In this document: piece by piece, positions 1 to 8,899 of the stretch
How positions within the stretch are numbered: the first letter of the stretch is position 1
How the letters are laid out: each line of letters opens with the position of its first letter
NCBI RefSeq assembly: GCF_900220975.1
Contig: NZ_OBQD01000010.1
Coordinates: 186,001 to 250,000, forward strand
DNA: 64,000 nucleotides
Direction of reading: 5' to 3'
Origin: Rhizobium subbaraonis
GTDB lineage: Bacteria > Pseudomonadota > Alphaproteobacteria > Rhizobiales > Rhizobiaceae
The notes under the pieces: model-generated
The model's database searches: none
Told to the model about the DNA's origin: nothing
The model's input: the letters and a program-made list of their open reading frames with translations, nothing else
Translations under genes and position numbers: made by a program

Positions 1-90
1 GGTCTCGGCAGCCTGCGCTGCCGGCCCCCCGGCGAGCGCAAGCCCCACAAGCCCGGCCAATCCCAGTTTCGCCAAACGCGCAGTGGTCAT
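1..90 (-). CDS. Secreted protein, N-terminal fragment
   Basis: This is the first 30 codons of a minus-strand gene that runs off the left edge. The ATG is at 88-90 and a purine-rich GGGAAG lies about 8 bases upstream. The visible residues form a typical Sec signal peptide: a short start with Arg and Lys, a Leu/Ala/Gly core, and a likely cleavage after AQA just before AET. The mature part is outside the window, so the function cannot be told. It is transcribed in the same direction as cobQ, 192 bases downstream of it. I saw no hairpin with a T-run between them. Confidence 0.7.
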   Translation of the reverse strand, partial: MTTARLAKLGLAGLVGLALAGGPAAQAAET

Positions 91-282
91 TCGAGAACTT
101 CCCTTTTCGATCGCATGCCAGACCTCGGCAGATAGATAGCGGCAATTCCGGAGCCCTCAAGGCTTGGCACGGGATTCTGACGCAAGTTTGATGGTAACCT
201 TACCGCGGCAAGATGACGAAAAATCGTGCCGGGACGCGCCTGTGGCAGCGGCCGGACTTCTGCACCGCATGAGCCGGCCTGT

Positions 283-1743
283 TCAGTCCCGCTCCATCAG
301 GCCCTCGAGCCAGGCGGGATCGAGCACCGCCTCGAGTTCGGCCGCAACACCGTCCAGCGCCTCGTCGACCGACTTGCGGTAGTCGAAGCCGCCGCCCTCG
401 ATGCCGAGCTCGGCAAGCAGCCGGCCCCGGAACGGGTCGCTGGAGAGTAGTCCGTGCAGATAGGTGCCGAAGACCCGACCGTCCGGAGAAGTCGCACCGT
501 CTGGCCTGCCGTCGATGACCACGCTCGGCCGGGCGCAGTCCGGCCCCGCCGTCACGCCCAGATGGATCTCGTAGCCCTCCAGCGGGACGTCGTAGACGGG
601 CGAGTGTGCCCGGCTGTTGCGCACCGTCTTCTCAGGGGCCATCTCGGTCTCGACATCGAGCAGGCCCAGCCCTTCGATCTCGCGATCGCTGCCTTCGATC
701 CCGAGCGGATCGCGCACCGTCCGCCCCAGCATCTGGTAGCCGCCGCAAATGCCGATGACGCGGCCGCCGCGGCGATGGTGCGCGGCCAAGTCGCGGTCCC
801 AGCCCTGCGCGCGGAAATCCTTCAGGTCTGCGATGGTCGACTTCGAGCCCGGCAGCACGACGAGGCCGGCATCGGCCGGGAAGCGCTCACCAGGCCTCAC
901 GAAGACCAGGTCGATGTCGCCTTCCTGGCGCAACGGGTCGAGATCGTCGAAATTTGCAATCCGCGGCAGGACCGGCACCGCCACGCGCAGGGCACCGGCC
1001 TTCCCGGCGGCGAGGCGCTCCAGCACGACCGAATCTTCCGCCGGCAGCCGCCGCGCGTCCTTCAGCCACGGCACGACCCCGAAACAGGGCCAGCCGGTAT
1101 GCTGGCCGATGGCGCGAATGCCGTCGTCGAAAAGCGAGACGTCGCCTCGGAACTTGTTGATGAGGTAGCCGCTGACCATTGCCAGGTCCTCGTCCGGAAG
1201 GATCGCCTTCGTGCCGACGAGCGAGGCGATGACGCCGCCGCGATCGATGTCGCCCACGAGCACGACCGGCACGCCCGCACGCGTCGCAAATCCCATATTG
1301 GCGATGTCGCCGGCGCGCAGATTGATCTCAGCCGGCGATCCGGCCCCCTCCACTACCACGAGGTCCGCGTCGGCACAGACCACTTCGAAGCTCTCCATCA
1401 CTGCGCCGAGCAGCTTCGGTTTGAGTGCCTGGTAGTCGCGGCCCCTCGCCTGACCGTAGACCTGCCCCTGCACCACGATCTGGCTACCGGTGTCGGATTG
1501 CGGCTTCAGCAGCACGGGATTCATGTGGACCGAAGACGGCACCCGCGCAGCCATGGTCTGCAGCCACTGCGCCCGGCCGATCTCGCCGCCATCATCGGAA
1601 ACGGCGGCATTGTTGGACATGTTCTGCGGCTTGAACGGGCTGACCTTCAGGCCCCGGTTCGCGGCAATGCGGCACAGTCCGGCCACCAGTACCGTTTTTC
1701 CGACATCCGAGCCGGTTCCCTGCAGCATGATTTTCCGAGTCAT
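283..1743 (-). CDS. cobQ: Cobyric acid synthase CobQ
   Basis: CobQ amidates four side-chain carboxylates (b, d, e, g) of adenosylcobyrinic acid a,c-diamide with glutamine and ATP, a late cytoplasmic step of cobalamin synthesis. The N-terminus has the P-loop-like GTGSDVGKT motif of the dethiobiotin synthetase fold. The C-terminal half is a glutamine amidotransferase domain with the nucleophile Cys in GICGGYQML and the catalytic His in TYLHG. The length (486 residues) is normal for the family. I start at the ATG at 1741-1743, which gives MTRKIMLQG as in rhizobial relatives. A TTG three codons upstream is also open. The gene stands alone here, but a corrinoid-dependent methyltransferase cluster begins only about 9 kb away, so local demand for B12 is plausible. 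No cobalamin riboswitch was recognised upstream. Confidence 0.96.
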   Translation of the reverse strand: MTRKIMLQGTGSDVGKTVLVAGLCRIAANRGLKVSPFKPQNMSNNAAVSDDGGEIGRAQWLQTMAARVPSSVHMNPVLLKPQSDTGSQIVVQGQVYGQARGRDYQALKPKLLGAVMESFEVVCADADLVVVEGAGSPAEINLRAGDIANMGFATRAGVPVVLVGDIDRGGVIASLVGTKAILPDEDLAMVSGYLINKFRGDVSLFDDGIRAIGQHTGWPCFGVVPWLKDARRLPAEDSVVLERLAAGKAGALRVAVPVLPRIANFDDLDPLRQEGDIDLVFVRPGERFPADAGLVVLPGSKSTIADLKDFRAQGWDRDLAAHHRRGGRVIGICGGYQMLGRTVRDPLGIEGSDREIEGLGLLDVETEMAPEKTVRNSRAHSPVYDVPLEGYEIHLGVTAGPDCARPSVVIDGRPDGATSPDGRVFGTYLHGLLSSDPFRGRLLAELGIEGGGFDYRKSVDEALDGVAAELEAVLDPAWLEGLMERD

Positions 1744-1969
1744 GCGCCTCAATTAGCATCGCGCCCGCACGCCGCAAAGCCCTGAAAGCGCCGCGATGTC
1801 GCCGCAATACGCAGGCGATCGGTAGGGGTGCGACAAAACTACCGACGGGCATATTCCATTTGCGACATGCCATGGCGTTGGCAAATGCGATTTCACTGCA
1901 CTGCAGGCCTATATCGCCGGCATGTGAGCCACGGGCCGAACCGTCGCCGCCCAACCAGGGAAAAACACC

Positions 1970-2113
1970 ATGCTGTTCATCTTCAGCAAGCCCAATTTCG
2001 TCCAGATCGCATGGAACGGTCTGGCTCCCCGCCATCACTCGCGCGTCCGCAACGTCGTTGACGATGCGCCGCTGGGCCCGATCAGCCTGATCCGGACCCG
2101 CAACGTCGGCTGA
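1970..2113 (+). CDS. Possible small protein, 47 residues
   Basis: A 48-codon frame begins at the ATG at 1970, after an AGGGAAAA ribosome-binding site with good spacing, and ends at TGA 2111-2113. It starts MLFIFSKPNF, continues with QIAWNG, and has a basic middle (RHHSRVR). There is no signal peptide or transmembrane helix. A 7-bp GC hairpin follows the stop at about 2138-2158 but lacks a good T-run. It lies in an otherwise gene-free 1.1-kb stretch. I do not recognise a family. The ribosome-binding site and GC-rich third positions make it likelier than chance, but expression is unproven. Confidence 0.35.
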   Translation: MLFIFSKPNFVQIAWNGLAPRHHSRVRNVVDDAPLGPISLIRTRNVG

Positions 2114-2848
2114 GCGATCGGGAACACCGTCTTCGAGCGCCCTCGCACTGCGGGGGCGTTGCTGCTTCTGGCAGCGGAATGGATTGGCAGCGGGAACAAA
2201 AAAGCCGCGGGCACCCGGGCGGGGCATTCCACGGCCTTTCGGATGCAAAACGCGCATCGTCGAATGTTCGACCCCGGTACGCACTACCTTATCCGGGGAT
2301 GGGCAAGGATCACCTGCCGCGTCACAAGTGATAGCCGCACATCGTTACTGGATCGTTATTAAGACCTTAAACAAAGATGAATTGCGCATTTTTTAGCGCG
2401 ATCCTCGAAAAATCCCTCCGGAGCACAACGGGCGCTTTCAGGATAGCGAATGTCCCGATCGGAATATCCGCCGGCGATACTGCGACACAAGCCTGCACGG
2501 GCAACGCCCATCCGTGAGCAAAAGCTCATTTTTTGATCGAACTCCTGCCTGATTCCCGGGCACTCCCGCTCCTGCTGGCCGCACCCAAATTTGTTACTGC
2601 GCCCCTGTACGGTTGATTTCTTTGCGGGAATCCTTACGCTGCCTTCAGCGATGAAACAGGCGAGGCAGTGACAGGGTTCCGCTGCCGGCAGACAAGAACT
2701 CAAGTCGCTGCAAGCAGGGTTTCGACTTGCCCGACCCGGTTCTTCGACCCCAGCCTGCCGAACGTATCGATCGGGCCGCAAGGGAGGCGTACGGCTTCTT
2801 CACCGTCCGGAATAGATAACCGCATCAAGACTGGGAGATCGCACAACC
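2114..2848. other. Gene-poor intergenic stretch
   Basis: I see no convincing protein gene in these 735 bases. The stretch contains an orphan minus-strand terminator at 2198-2235, preceded on that strand by a hairpin at 2272-2298, and an AT-richer patch around 2340-2400. The part nearest 2848 must carry the promoter and leader of the betaine importer, but I could not pick a promoter with confidence. The last 20 bases before the ATG at 2849 hold the ribosome-binding site GGGAG. Confidence 0.5.
2198..2235 (-). terminator. Orphan intrinsic terminator
   Basis: Read on the minus strand, GCCGTGG (2235-2229) pairs with CCGCGGC (2210-2204) with one G-T pair, and the loop contains a further CCCGGG palindrome. 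Six T residues follow directly (2203-2198). No minus-strand protein gene ends just before it, so it may close an unannotated small RNA that starts somewhere between about 2300 and 2400. Confidence 0.5.
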
Positions 2849-3847
2849 ATGAAGACGCTGCTCGCTTCTACCGTCCTCGCCGCCGGCCTCTACGCCGGGG
2901 CAGGTTCCGCACAGGCTGCCGATTGCGGCAGCGTATCCATCGCCGAGATGAACTGGGCTTCGGCCGGCGTCGCGGCCTATGTCGACAAGATCATCCTCGA
3001 AAGCGGCTATGGCTGCACGGTGACGCTGGTCACCGGCGACACCATGCCCACCTTCACCTCGATGTCCGAAAAGGGCGAGCCGGACGTGGCGCCGGAACTC
3101 TGGGTGAACTCCTTCCGCACAGCCCTCGACACGGCGGTGAAGGACGGAAGCCTCATCCAGGCGGCCCCGCTGCTGTCGGAAGGCGGCGTCGAAGGCTGGT
3201 GGATTCCGAAGTTCCTCGCAGACGCCCATCCCGACATCAAGACCGTGCAGGATGCATTGAAGCATCCCGAGCTTTTCCCCGCGCCGGAAGACGCATCCCG
3301 GGCCGCAGTTCACAACTGCCCGTCGGGCTGGAACTGCCAGGTTTCCACCGCCAACCTCTACAAGGCGCTGAACGCCGAAGCGGCGGGCTTCGACCTGGTG
3401 GACACCGGCTCCGCCGCCGGCCTTGACGGCTCGATTGCCAACGCTTTCGAAAAGAAGACCGGCTGGCTCGGCTACTACTGGGCGCCGACCGCCATTCTCG
3501 GCAAGTACGAGATGACCAAGCTCTCCTTTGGCGTCGAGCACGACAAGAAGGAATGGGACGCGTGCACCGCAATCCCCGATTGCCCGAGCCCGAAGGTGAA
3601 CGCCTATCCGGTTTCTGACGTCTACACCGTCGTGACCAAGGCCTTCGCCGACAAGGCGGGCGTGGCGATGGACTACATGAAGGCGCGCCAGTGGGACAAC
3701 CAGACGGTCGGCAAGGTGCTGGCCTGGATGGTCGAGAACCAGGGCACCAACGAGGACGGCGCCAAATACTTCCTCGAAAACAACCCCGACATGTGGACGA
3801 AATGGGTTTCGCCAGACATCGCCGAGAAGGTCAAGGCGTCTCTCTGA
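2849..3847 (+). CDS. Glycine betaine/choline-type ABC substrate-binding protein
   Basis: A periplasmic binding protein of the OpuAC type, which captures quaternary ammonium compounds for the importer encoded just downstream. The 332-residue product has a clear signal peptide (MKTLLAST... cut after SAQA) and a mature start ADCGSVSIAEMNW. Tryptophans such as those in EMNWASAG, ELWVNS, EGWWIPK and LGYYWAP are the kind that form the aromatic cage for trimethylammonium groups. Several Cys pairs (CPSGWNC, CTAIPDC) suggest disulfides. It is followed by a stable hairpin and then the permease and ATPase genes, the usual order of ChoXWV-type systems. Choline, glycine betaine or proline betaine all remain possible. 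The nearby bmt and mttB-type genes favour betaines. Confidence 0.88.
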   Translation: MKTLLASTVLAAGLYAGAGSAQAADCGSVSIAEMNWASAGVAAYVDKIILESGYGCTVTLVTGDTMPTFTSMSEKGEPDVAPELWVNSFRTALDTAVKDGSLIQAAPLLSEGGVEGWWIPKFLADAHPDIKTVQDALKHPELFPAPEDASRAAVHNCPSGWNCQVSTANLYKALNAEAAGFDLVDTGSAAGLDGSIANAFEKKTGWLGYYWAPTAILGKYEMTKLSFGVEHDKKEWDACTAIPDCPSPKVNAYPVSDVYTVVTKAFADKAGVAMDYMKARQWDNQTVGKVLAWMVENQGTNEDGAKYFLENNPDMWTKWVSPDIAEKVKASL

Positions 3848-3858
3848 CAGGTCCGATA

Positions 3859-3886
3859 GAGGGCCAGCGATCACCCGCCGGCCCTC
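3859..3886 (+). terminator. Intercistronic hairpin after binding-protein gene
   Basis: GAGGGCC (3859-3865) pairs perfectly with GGCCCTC (3880-3886), and an inner GCG/CGC extends the stem across one mismatch. It begins 12 bases after the binding-protein stop and has only a short CTTC tail. It is best read as a processing or attenuation hairpin that lets the binding protein be made in excess over the membrane subunits, as is common in ABC importer operons. Confidence 0.6.
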
Positions 3887-4100
3887 CTTCATATTGACGC
3901 GACGAAGGAAAGACGGGTTTCCGCTTTGAATTGCTAATAGAGAAAGCAAGGTCGCAAACAGCACATGAATGCCGCGGGCTTCATGGGACAAAGATAAAAA
4001 AGGCCGGAACGAAAACAAGAACAACGGCCCGGAGGTGAAAGCGCGCACAAGGCGGCGGAAGCGATCCGGAGTCGGCGATCGGCAGACAAAGGGGATTGAT

Positions 4101-5009
4101 ATGGCATTGTGCGACAGCTTGCCGGCACTGCTCTGCAAGTTTCCCGCGCTGAGCGACTCCACCATTCGCGCAGGCCGCAAGACAATAGACGACGGTTTCC
4201 GCGCCTTCGTCCGCTCCTACAGTTCCATCATCGACGCGGCGGTCCAGCCGCTGCAGGTCTTCCTGAACTTTCTCGAACGGCTGTTCGTCACCTCGCCCTG
4301 GCCGATCATCCTGATCGTGATGCTGGTCATAGTCTATCTCGGCAGCCGCAGCGTGCGGGTCACGATCGGCACGGCGATCGCCATGTATTTCATCGGCCTG
4401 TTCGGGCTATGGAACGACGCGATGGTGACGCTCGCCATGACCACCGTCTGCACGATCTTTGCCGTTCTGCTCGGCATTCCGATCGGTATCCTGATGGCGC
4501 GCTTCGACCGGGTCCAGGCGGTCGTCAACCCGGTCCTCGACGTGATGCAGACGATGCCGAGCTTCGTCTACCTCATCCCCGTCGTCATGATTTTCGGTAT
4601 CGGCAAAGTGCCGGGCATGATCGCCGTCGTCATCTACGCCGTTCCGCCGATGATCCGGCTGACCAATCTCGGCATCCGCCTCGTCGACAAGGAAGTCCTG
4701 GAAGCGGCCGACGCCTTCGGTTCGTCCGGCTGGCAGAAGCTCAGGAACGTGCAGATCCCGCTTGCGCTTCCTACCATCATGGCCGGCATCAACCAGACGA
4801 TCATGATGTCGCTGGCGATGGTCGTCGTCGCCTCGATGGTGGGCGTGGGCGGGCTGGGCAAGAACGTTCTCGGCGCGATCAATAACCAGTTCTTCACCGT
4901 CGGGTTCCTCAACGGCTTTGCGCTCGTCGCGATCGCCATCATTTTCGACCGTACCAGCCAGGCCTTTGGCAAGCGCCTGCAGAAGCATTCGGAGGTAGTC
5001 CATGGCTAG
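4101..5009 (+). CDS. Quaternary-amine ABC transporter permease (ProW/OpuAB-like)
   Basis: The membrane channel subunit of the betaine-type importer, 302 residues. I start at the ATG at 4101, preceded by AAAGGGG. A longer open frame reaching upstream begins in Lys/Arg-rich, non-membrane sequence and is unlikely. After about 65 soluble residues come several hydrophobic helices (PIILIVMLVIVYLG; YFIGLFGLW; LIPVVMIFGIG). The cytoplasmic coupling loop reads EVLEAADAFGSSGWQKLRN, the EAA motif that contacts the ATPase. The stop overlaps the ATPase start by 8 bases, which suggests translational coupling. The binding-protein gene lies upstream behind a hairpin. Confidence 0.9.
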   Translation: MALCDSLPALLCKFPALSDSTIRAGRKTIDDGFRAFVRSYSSIIDAAVQPLQVFLNFLERLFVTSPWPIILIVMLVIVYLGSRSVRVTIGTAIAMYFIGLFGLWNDAMVTLAMTTVCTIFAVLLGIPIGILMARFDRVQAVVNPVLDVMQTMPSFVYLIPVVMIFGIGKVPGMIAVVIYAVPPMIRLTNLGIRLVDKEVLEAADAFGSSGWQKLRNVQIPLALPTIMAGINQTIMMSLAMVVVASMVGVGGLGKNVLGAINNQFFTVGFLNGFALVAIAIIFDRTSQAFGKRLQKHSEVVHG

Positions 5010-6054
5010 TCATGCCATCGAAATCAAAAGCCTGTACAAGATCTTCGGCCCGCGGGGCGCCGACTATATCGAGCAGGTGAAATCCGGACTATCCAAGGCC
5101 GAACTGAATGCGAAGTACGGCCATGTCCTCGGCCTGCAGGACATCAACATCTCCATGCCGGCCGGCGGCGTCATGGTGGTGATGGGGCTTTCGGGCTCGG
5201 GCAAGTCGACGCTGATCCGCCACATCAACCGGCTGATCGAACCGACCTCCGGCGAGGTGCTTTACGACGGCGTCGACGTCTGTCGCATGAACGACCGCGA
5301 CCTGCGCGAGTTCCGCCGCCACAAGACGGCGATGGTGTTCCAGAAATTCGCGCTGCTGCCGCACAGGACCGTGGTCGAAAACACCGTCTACGGGCTGGAG
5401 ATCCAGGGCGTACCGGCCGCCGAAAGCGAAAAGCGCGCCCGCTACTGGATCGACCGCGTCGGTCTCTCGGGCTTCGAGAACCACTACCCCAACCAGCTTT
5501 CCGGTGGCATGCAGCAGCGCGTAGGCCTCGCCCGCGCGCTCACCAACGACGCCGAAATCCTTCTGATGGACGAGGCCTATTCCGCGCTCGACCCGCTGAT
5601 CCGCGTCGACATGCAGACGGTCCTCCTCGATCTCCAGAAGGAACTGAAGAAGACCGTCGTCTTCATCACCCACGATCTCGACGAAGCGCTGCGTCTCGGC
5701 GACAAGATAGCCATCCTGCGCGATGGCCGCGTCGTCCAGCAGGGCACCGGCCAAGACATCGTGCTCGCGCCGGCCGACGACTACATCACCGCCTTCGTCA
5801 AGGAAGTGAACCGCGGCCGCGTCATTAATGTCGAGACGATCATGAAGCCGCTCTCCGGCAATCCGGAAGGCATGCCCGTCGCCAAGGGCACCGTGCTCGA
5901 GACAGCCGCGCGCGCGATGACGACAGCAGGCCAGTCGACGGCGCACGTGGTCGATGAGGCGAACCGGCCGGTCGGCACGGTCTCGCTCGACACGATCATC
6001 GCCGCCATGGTGACACCCACCAGTCACGACGCCGAGGCGCAGCAGGCAGCGTGA
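5002..6054 (+). CDS. Quaternary-amine ABC transporter ATPase (ProV/OpuAA-like)
   Basis: The ATP-hydrolysing subunit of the importer, 350 residues. The Walker A motif is GLSGSGKST (residues about 61-69), the signature is LSGGMQQR and Walker B is ILLMDEAYSALD, all intact. The N-terminal insertion before Walker A and the C-terminal extension (about residues 270-340) are typical of ProV. The extension corresponds to the CBS-like region that senses ionic strength in some relatives, but here it looks short and degenerate. The start at 5002 has a good GGAGG site and overlaps the permease stop. A 319-base gap follows before bmt. Confidence 0.93.
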   Translation: MASHAIEIKSLYKIFGPRGADYIEQVKSGLSKAELNAKYGHVLGLQDINISMPAGGVMVVMGLSGSGKSTLIRHINRLIEPTSGEVLYDGVDVCRMNDRDLREFRRHKTAMVFQKFALLPHRTVVENTVYGLEIQGVPAAESEKRARYWIDRVGLSGFENHYPNQLSGGMQQRVGLARALTNDAEILLMDEAYSALDPLIRVDMQTVLLDLQKELKKTVVFITHDLDEALRLGDKIAILRDGRVVQQGTGQDIVLAPADDYITAFVKEVNRGRVINVETIMKPLSGNPEGMPVAKGTVLETAARAMTTAGQSTAHVVDEANRPVGTVSLDTIIAAMVTPTSHDAEAQQAA

Positions 6055-6373
6055 GGCGAAGCCGGAACTGGTCCGGCACGGCCGCCCGAAACCATCAATA
6101 TCGCGGACCTGGTCCGGGATCTGCTACACCACGCCTGCGACGCGCGGGTCCAACATCCCGCGCTTTAGCTGCGCCGCCCCGCACCTACGAGTGACGCCGC
6201 CTCGGATGCAACGCGCAACGCCTGCGCACATGCCACAGCAGACAGCCTGGATTTTGCCGCCGGGGTAGCTCCTGCCTTGCAAGGACATAAAGAAATCTTT
6301 ATATCCTCACCTACAATGAGGACCTCAGCCTTCGACCGCCTGCCGGTTGGGCGCGTTAAAGGAAAGTGACCCG
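6055..6373. other. Intergenic region upstream of bmt
   Basis: These 319 bases between the importer ATPase and bmt contain no gene that I can support. GC-rich, unstructured sequence occupies the first 220 bases. The last 100 are AT-richer and contain the long dyad at 6282-6307, so the bmt promoter is probably here. A good ribosome-binding site (AAAGGAAAG, 6358-6366) precedes the bmt ATG at 6374. Confidence 0.6.
6282..6307. promoter_or_regulatory. Probable SahR-type operator upstream of bmt
   Basis: A near-perfect dyad: AGGA, one mismatch, ATAAAG, central AAAT, CTTTAT, one mismatch, TCCT. The core ATAAAGAAATCTTTAT resembles the sites upstream of methionine-cycle genes in alphaproteobacteria bound by the ArsR-family regulator SahR, which responds to S-adenosylhomocysteine. 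It sits 67 bases before the bmt start codon, a suitable place for repression. The dyad itself is visible; the regulator assignment is from memory of the motif. Confidence 0.6.
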
Positions 6374-7393
6374 ATGACGACCGAAAGCAATGCGCTCGCC
6401 GCCCTTCTCGCCGAGAAGCCCTTCCTGCTCGCCGATGGCGCCACCGGAACGTCGCTGTTCGCCATGGGGCTGGAAGCCGGCGAGGCACCGGAGCTCTGGA
6501 ACGAGGCGAAGCCGGAGAACATCACCAAGCTGCACCAGGACTTCGTCGATTCCGGCGCCGACATCATTCTGACCAACACCTTCGGCGGCACCCGCCACCG
6601 TCTGAAGCTGCACCATGCGCAGGACCGGGTCTTCGCGCTCAACAAGCGCGCCGCCGAAATCGCCCGTGCGGTGGCGGACAAGGCGCCGCGCAAGGTGATC
6701 GTCGCCGGCTCGGTCGGACCGACCGGCGAATTGCTGGTCCCGCTCGGCGCGCTGACCTATGAGGATGCCGTCGCAGCCTTTGCCGAGCAGATCGAGGGTC
6801 TGAAGGCCGGAGGCGCCGACGTCGCCTGGATCGAGACCATGTCCTCGCCGGAGGAAATCCGCGCGGCCGCCGAAGCCGCCGTCAAGGTCGGCCTGCCCTT
6901 CGTCTACACCGGTTCGTTCGATACCGCCGGCAAGACGATGATGGGTCTGCATCCGAAGGACATCCACGGCGTCGCCGGCGATATCGGCGAGGGCCCGCTG
7001 GCCGTGGGCGCCAATTGCGGCGTCGGCGCCTCCGACATCCTCTCCTCGCTGCTCGACATGACCGGCGCAGATCCGTCCGCGACCATCGTCGTCAAGGGCA
7101 ACTGCGGCATCCCGGAGTATCGCGGCGCCGAGATCCACTATTCCGGCACGCCGCCGCTGATGGCCGAATATGCCAGGCTCGCCCGCGACGCCGGTGCCCG
7201 CATCATCGGCGGCTGCTGCGGCACCTCCTGCGAACACCTCGCCGCCATGCGTGAGGCGCTGGACGCCCACGAGCCGCGCCAGCGCCCGACGCTTCAGACG
7301 ATCATCGAGGTGATCGGCCCGCTGCGCAACAAAAGCGCCAACGAGACCCCCGCCGCCCCCGCCCGCGAACGCGGCCGCCGCGGCCGGAGCTGA
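6374..7393 (+). CDS. bmt: Betaine-homocysteine S-methyltransferase
   Basis: Transfers a methyl group from glycine betaine to homocysteine, giving dimethylglycine and methionine. The protein (339 residues) has the pattern of the homocysteine methyltransferase family: DGATGTSLF at the N-terminus, and zinc-binding cysteines in GANCGVG and in the GGCCGTS pair near the C-terminus. I start at the ATG at 6374 with a strong Shine-Dalgarno; a TTG nine codons upstream is also open. An SahR-like dyad lies upstream and a betaine-type importer immediately before, so import and methyl use are probably linked. The last 17 residues are an odd Pro/Ala then Arg/Gly-rich tail (ERGRRGRS) outside the catalytic fold. 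Similar tails occur in three other one-carbon proteins of this window. Confidence 0.92.
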   Translation: MTTESNALAALLAEKPFLLADGATGTSLFAMGLEAGEAPELWNEAKPENITKLHQDFVDSGADIILTNTFGGTRHRLKLHHAQDRVFALNKRAAEIARAVADKAPRKVIVAGSVGPTGELLVPLGALTYEDAVAAFAEQIEGLKAGGADVAWIETMSSPEEIRAAAEAAVKVGLPFVYTGSFDTAGKTMMGLHPKDIHGVAGDIGEGPLAVGANCGVGASDILSSLLDMTGADPSATIVVKGNCGIPEYRGAEIHYSGTPPLMAEYARLARDAGARIIGGCCGTSCEHLAAMREALDAHEPRQRPTLQTIIEVIGPLRNKSANETPAAPARERGRRGRS

Positions 7394-7797
7394 GCGATCC
7401 AAGGTCCCGCAAGGCAGAAAGCTTGGCCGTTGCGCGCGCCTCCTCGCCCTCGAGGGGAACGTCGCCGCGCTTGTACCGACTGCGTATGACCCGCGGCGCA
7501 TTTAGGTTCGCCCTGAAAAGGCCCGTCATCACCCAGTATGCGTGACGGTCACGCGCCCGCTGAGACCGGGTCCGCCCCTGGCCCTCAGGCGGAAGCGTTG
7601 ATCCTTCGCCGGACCCTCGCACGCTGGGGCATAGGGAGCGAGCGGCCGGATCGACCTTGCCGTGATGCCGGTGCCGCCGGGCAACGTCGGGTGGCGTCGG
7701 TTGACAAATGGGTTGCAGCCCATAATCTGCATGCACGCCTTTGAGATCGACCCCGTTTTGCGGAGACAAGGTTCATGCAGGTGCCCCGCAGACACGT
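7394..7797. other. Intergenic region with one perfect dyad
   Basis: No supportable gene in these 404 bases. The most regular element is the inverted repeat GCGTGA-CGG-TCACGC at 7540-7554. It may be an operator or the base of a small hairpin. No T-run follows, so it is not a standard terminator. The region must contain the promoter of the periplasmic binding protein gene that follows. Confidence 0.45.
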
Positions 7798-8676
7798 ATG
7801 GCCAAGCGCATGAGACGGTTTCTGCTGGCGATACCTGCCCTTTGCCTCTCGGCTTTCGCGACCGTTGCCGCAACACTCGACACGATTGCCGAGCGTGGGA
7901 CTGTCCGCATCGGCTACATAGCCGACCAGGCGCCCTTTTCCTCCGGCAAGCCGGGGGCTGAACCGGCGGGATATGCCATCGACCTCTGCCGCAAGATCGC
8001 CGACGAGATCGAGCATCAGCTTCCTCAGCTGAGACGCGAATATGTCGAGACGACGCTCGCCGACGGCTTCGACGCCGTGAAGAATGCGGAGATCGACTTG
8101 CTGTGCGGGTCCATCACCGTGAACCTGGAGAGGCGCGAGATCGTCGATTTCTCCCAGCCGATCTTCCTAACCGGGGCGAGCGCGCTGCTGCGGAAGGATT
8201 CGCCCAGTTACCTGCAGACACTCTTTCTCGACGGCCCCGCCGTGCAAGCTGTCAGCGAGCGCGTTGCCACAAACATCATCGGTATGCGCGCAAACACGAC
8301 GACGGCGGCGACGCTTCGCGAGGCACTGGCGATCCAGGAATCGGAGACGAAGCTGACCGATTTCAGCACGCACGAGGACGGACTCAAGGCGCTGGAGGAC
8401 CGCAAGATCGATGCCTACATCGCCGATCAGGCGCTGCTCATCAGCCTGGCGAAGCGGGCGCGCGATCCGTCCTCGCTTACGGTCGGCGACCGCATGTTCA
8501 CGCATGAACCCTATGCCATCGCGTTGCGTCGCAACGACGCCGACTTCCGCTTGCTGGCCGACCGCGCGCTGACGGATTTCTACATGTCGGACGATCTTTT
8601 GCCGCTGCTGGAGAGCTACTTCGGTGCCGAGGCCCCGACGCTGCACACGCAAATCATCATGCAGCACGTACCCTAG
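7798..8676 (+). CDS. Solitary amino-acid-type ABC substrate-binding protein
   Basis: A periplasmic binding protein of the GltI/family 3 (PBP2) class, 292 residues. It has a signal peptide (MRRFLLAIPALCLSAFATVAA) and the class landmarks RGTVRIGYIADQAPFSS, GYAIDLCRKIAD, NAEIDLLCGSITVNLERR and DFSQPIF. No permease or ATPase adjoins it, so it may feed a transporter encoded elsewhere or act in sensing. The ATG at 7798 was preferred over the upstream TTG because it opens directly into the signal peptide; the ATG four codons on is also possible and the ribosome-binding site is weak. The ligand cannot be read from sequence. Confidence 0.82.
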   Translation: MAKRMRRFLLAIPALCLSAFATVAATLDTIAERGTVRIGYIADQAPFSSGKPGAEPAGYAIDLCRKIADEIEHQLPQLRREYVETTLADGFDAVKNAEIDLLCGSITVNLERREIVDFSQPIFLTGASALLRKDSPSYLQTLFLDGPAVQAVSERVATNIIGMRANTTTAATLREALAIQESETKLTDFSTHEDGLKALEDRKIDAYIADQALLISLAKRARDPSSLTVGDRMFTHEPYAIALRRNDADFRLLADRALTDFYMSDDLLPLLESYFGAEAPTLHTQIIMQHVP

Positions 8677-8899
8677 GCGCACGCGTCGGGCTTCTGCCGC
8701 CGGAGGTGGTCAGTAGCGCCAATGCCAAGCAGCCCCGAAGGCAGGCACGGCGAGGCGATGCGGACTTGCGTGCCACCTTCACCGCAGCAGAAGAGGAGCA
8801 ACGACCGACACTGCCACCCCGAGTTTGCCTTCAGCGCTTGCACGCCTCCTCGCCCTCCACTATCCGGGACTCCCATAGAGATTCGCTGGAGCCGCGCGC

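Noticed and set aside
91-282. Cobalamin riboswitch beside cobQ
   Set aside because: I searched both strands here and upstream of cobQ for the B12-box and for GCCACTG-type elements and found no arrangement that fits.
3969-4100. Longer N-terminus for the betaine permease
   Set aside because: The extra 44 residues are Lys/Arg/Asn-rich, lack a ribosome-binding site and are unlike ProW N-termini. The ATG at 4101 has AAAGGGG before it.
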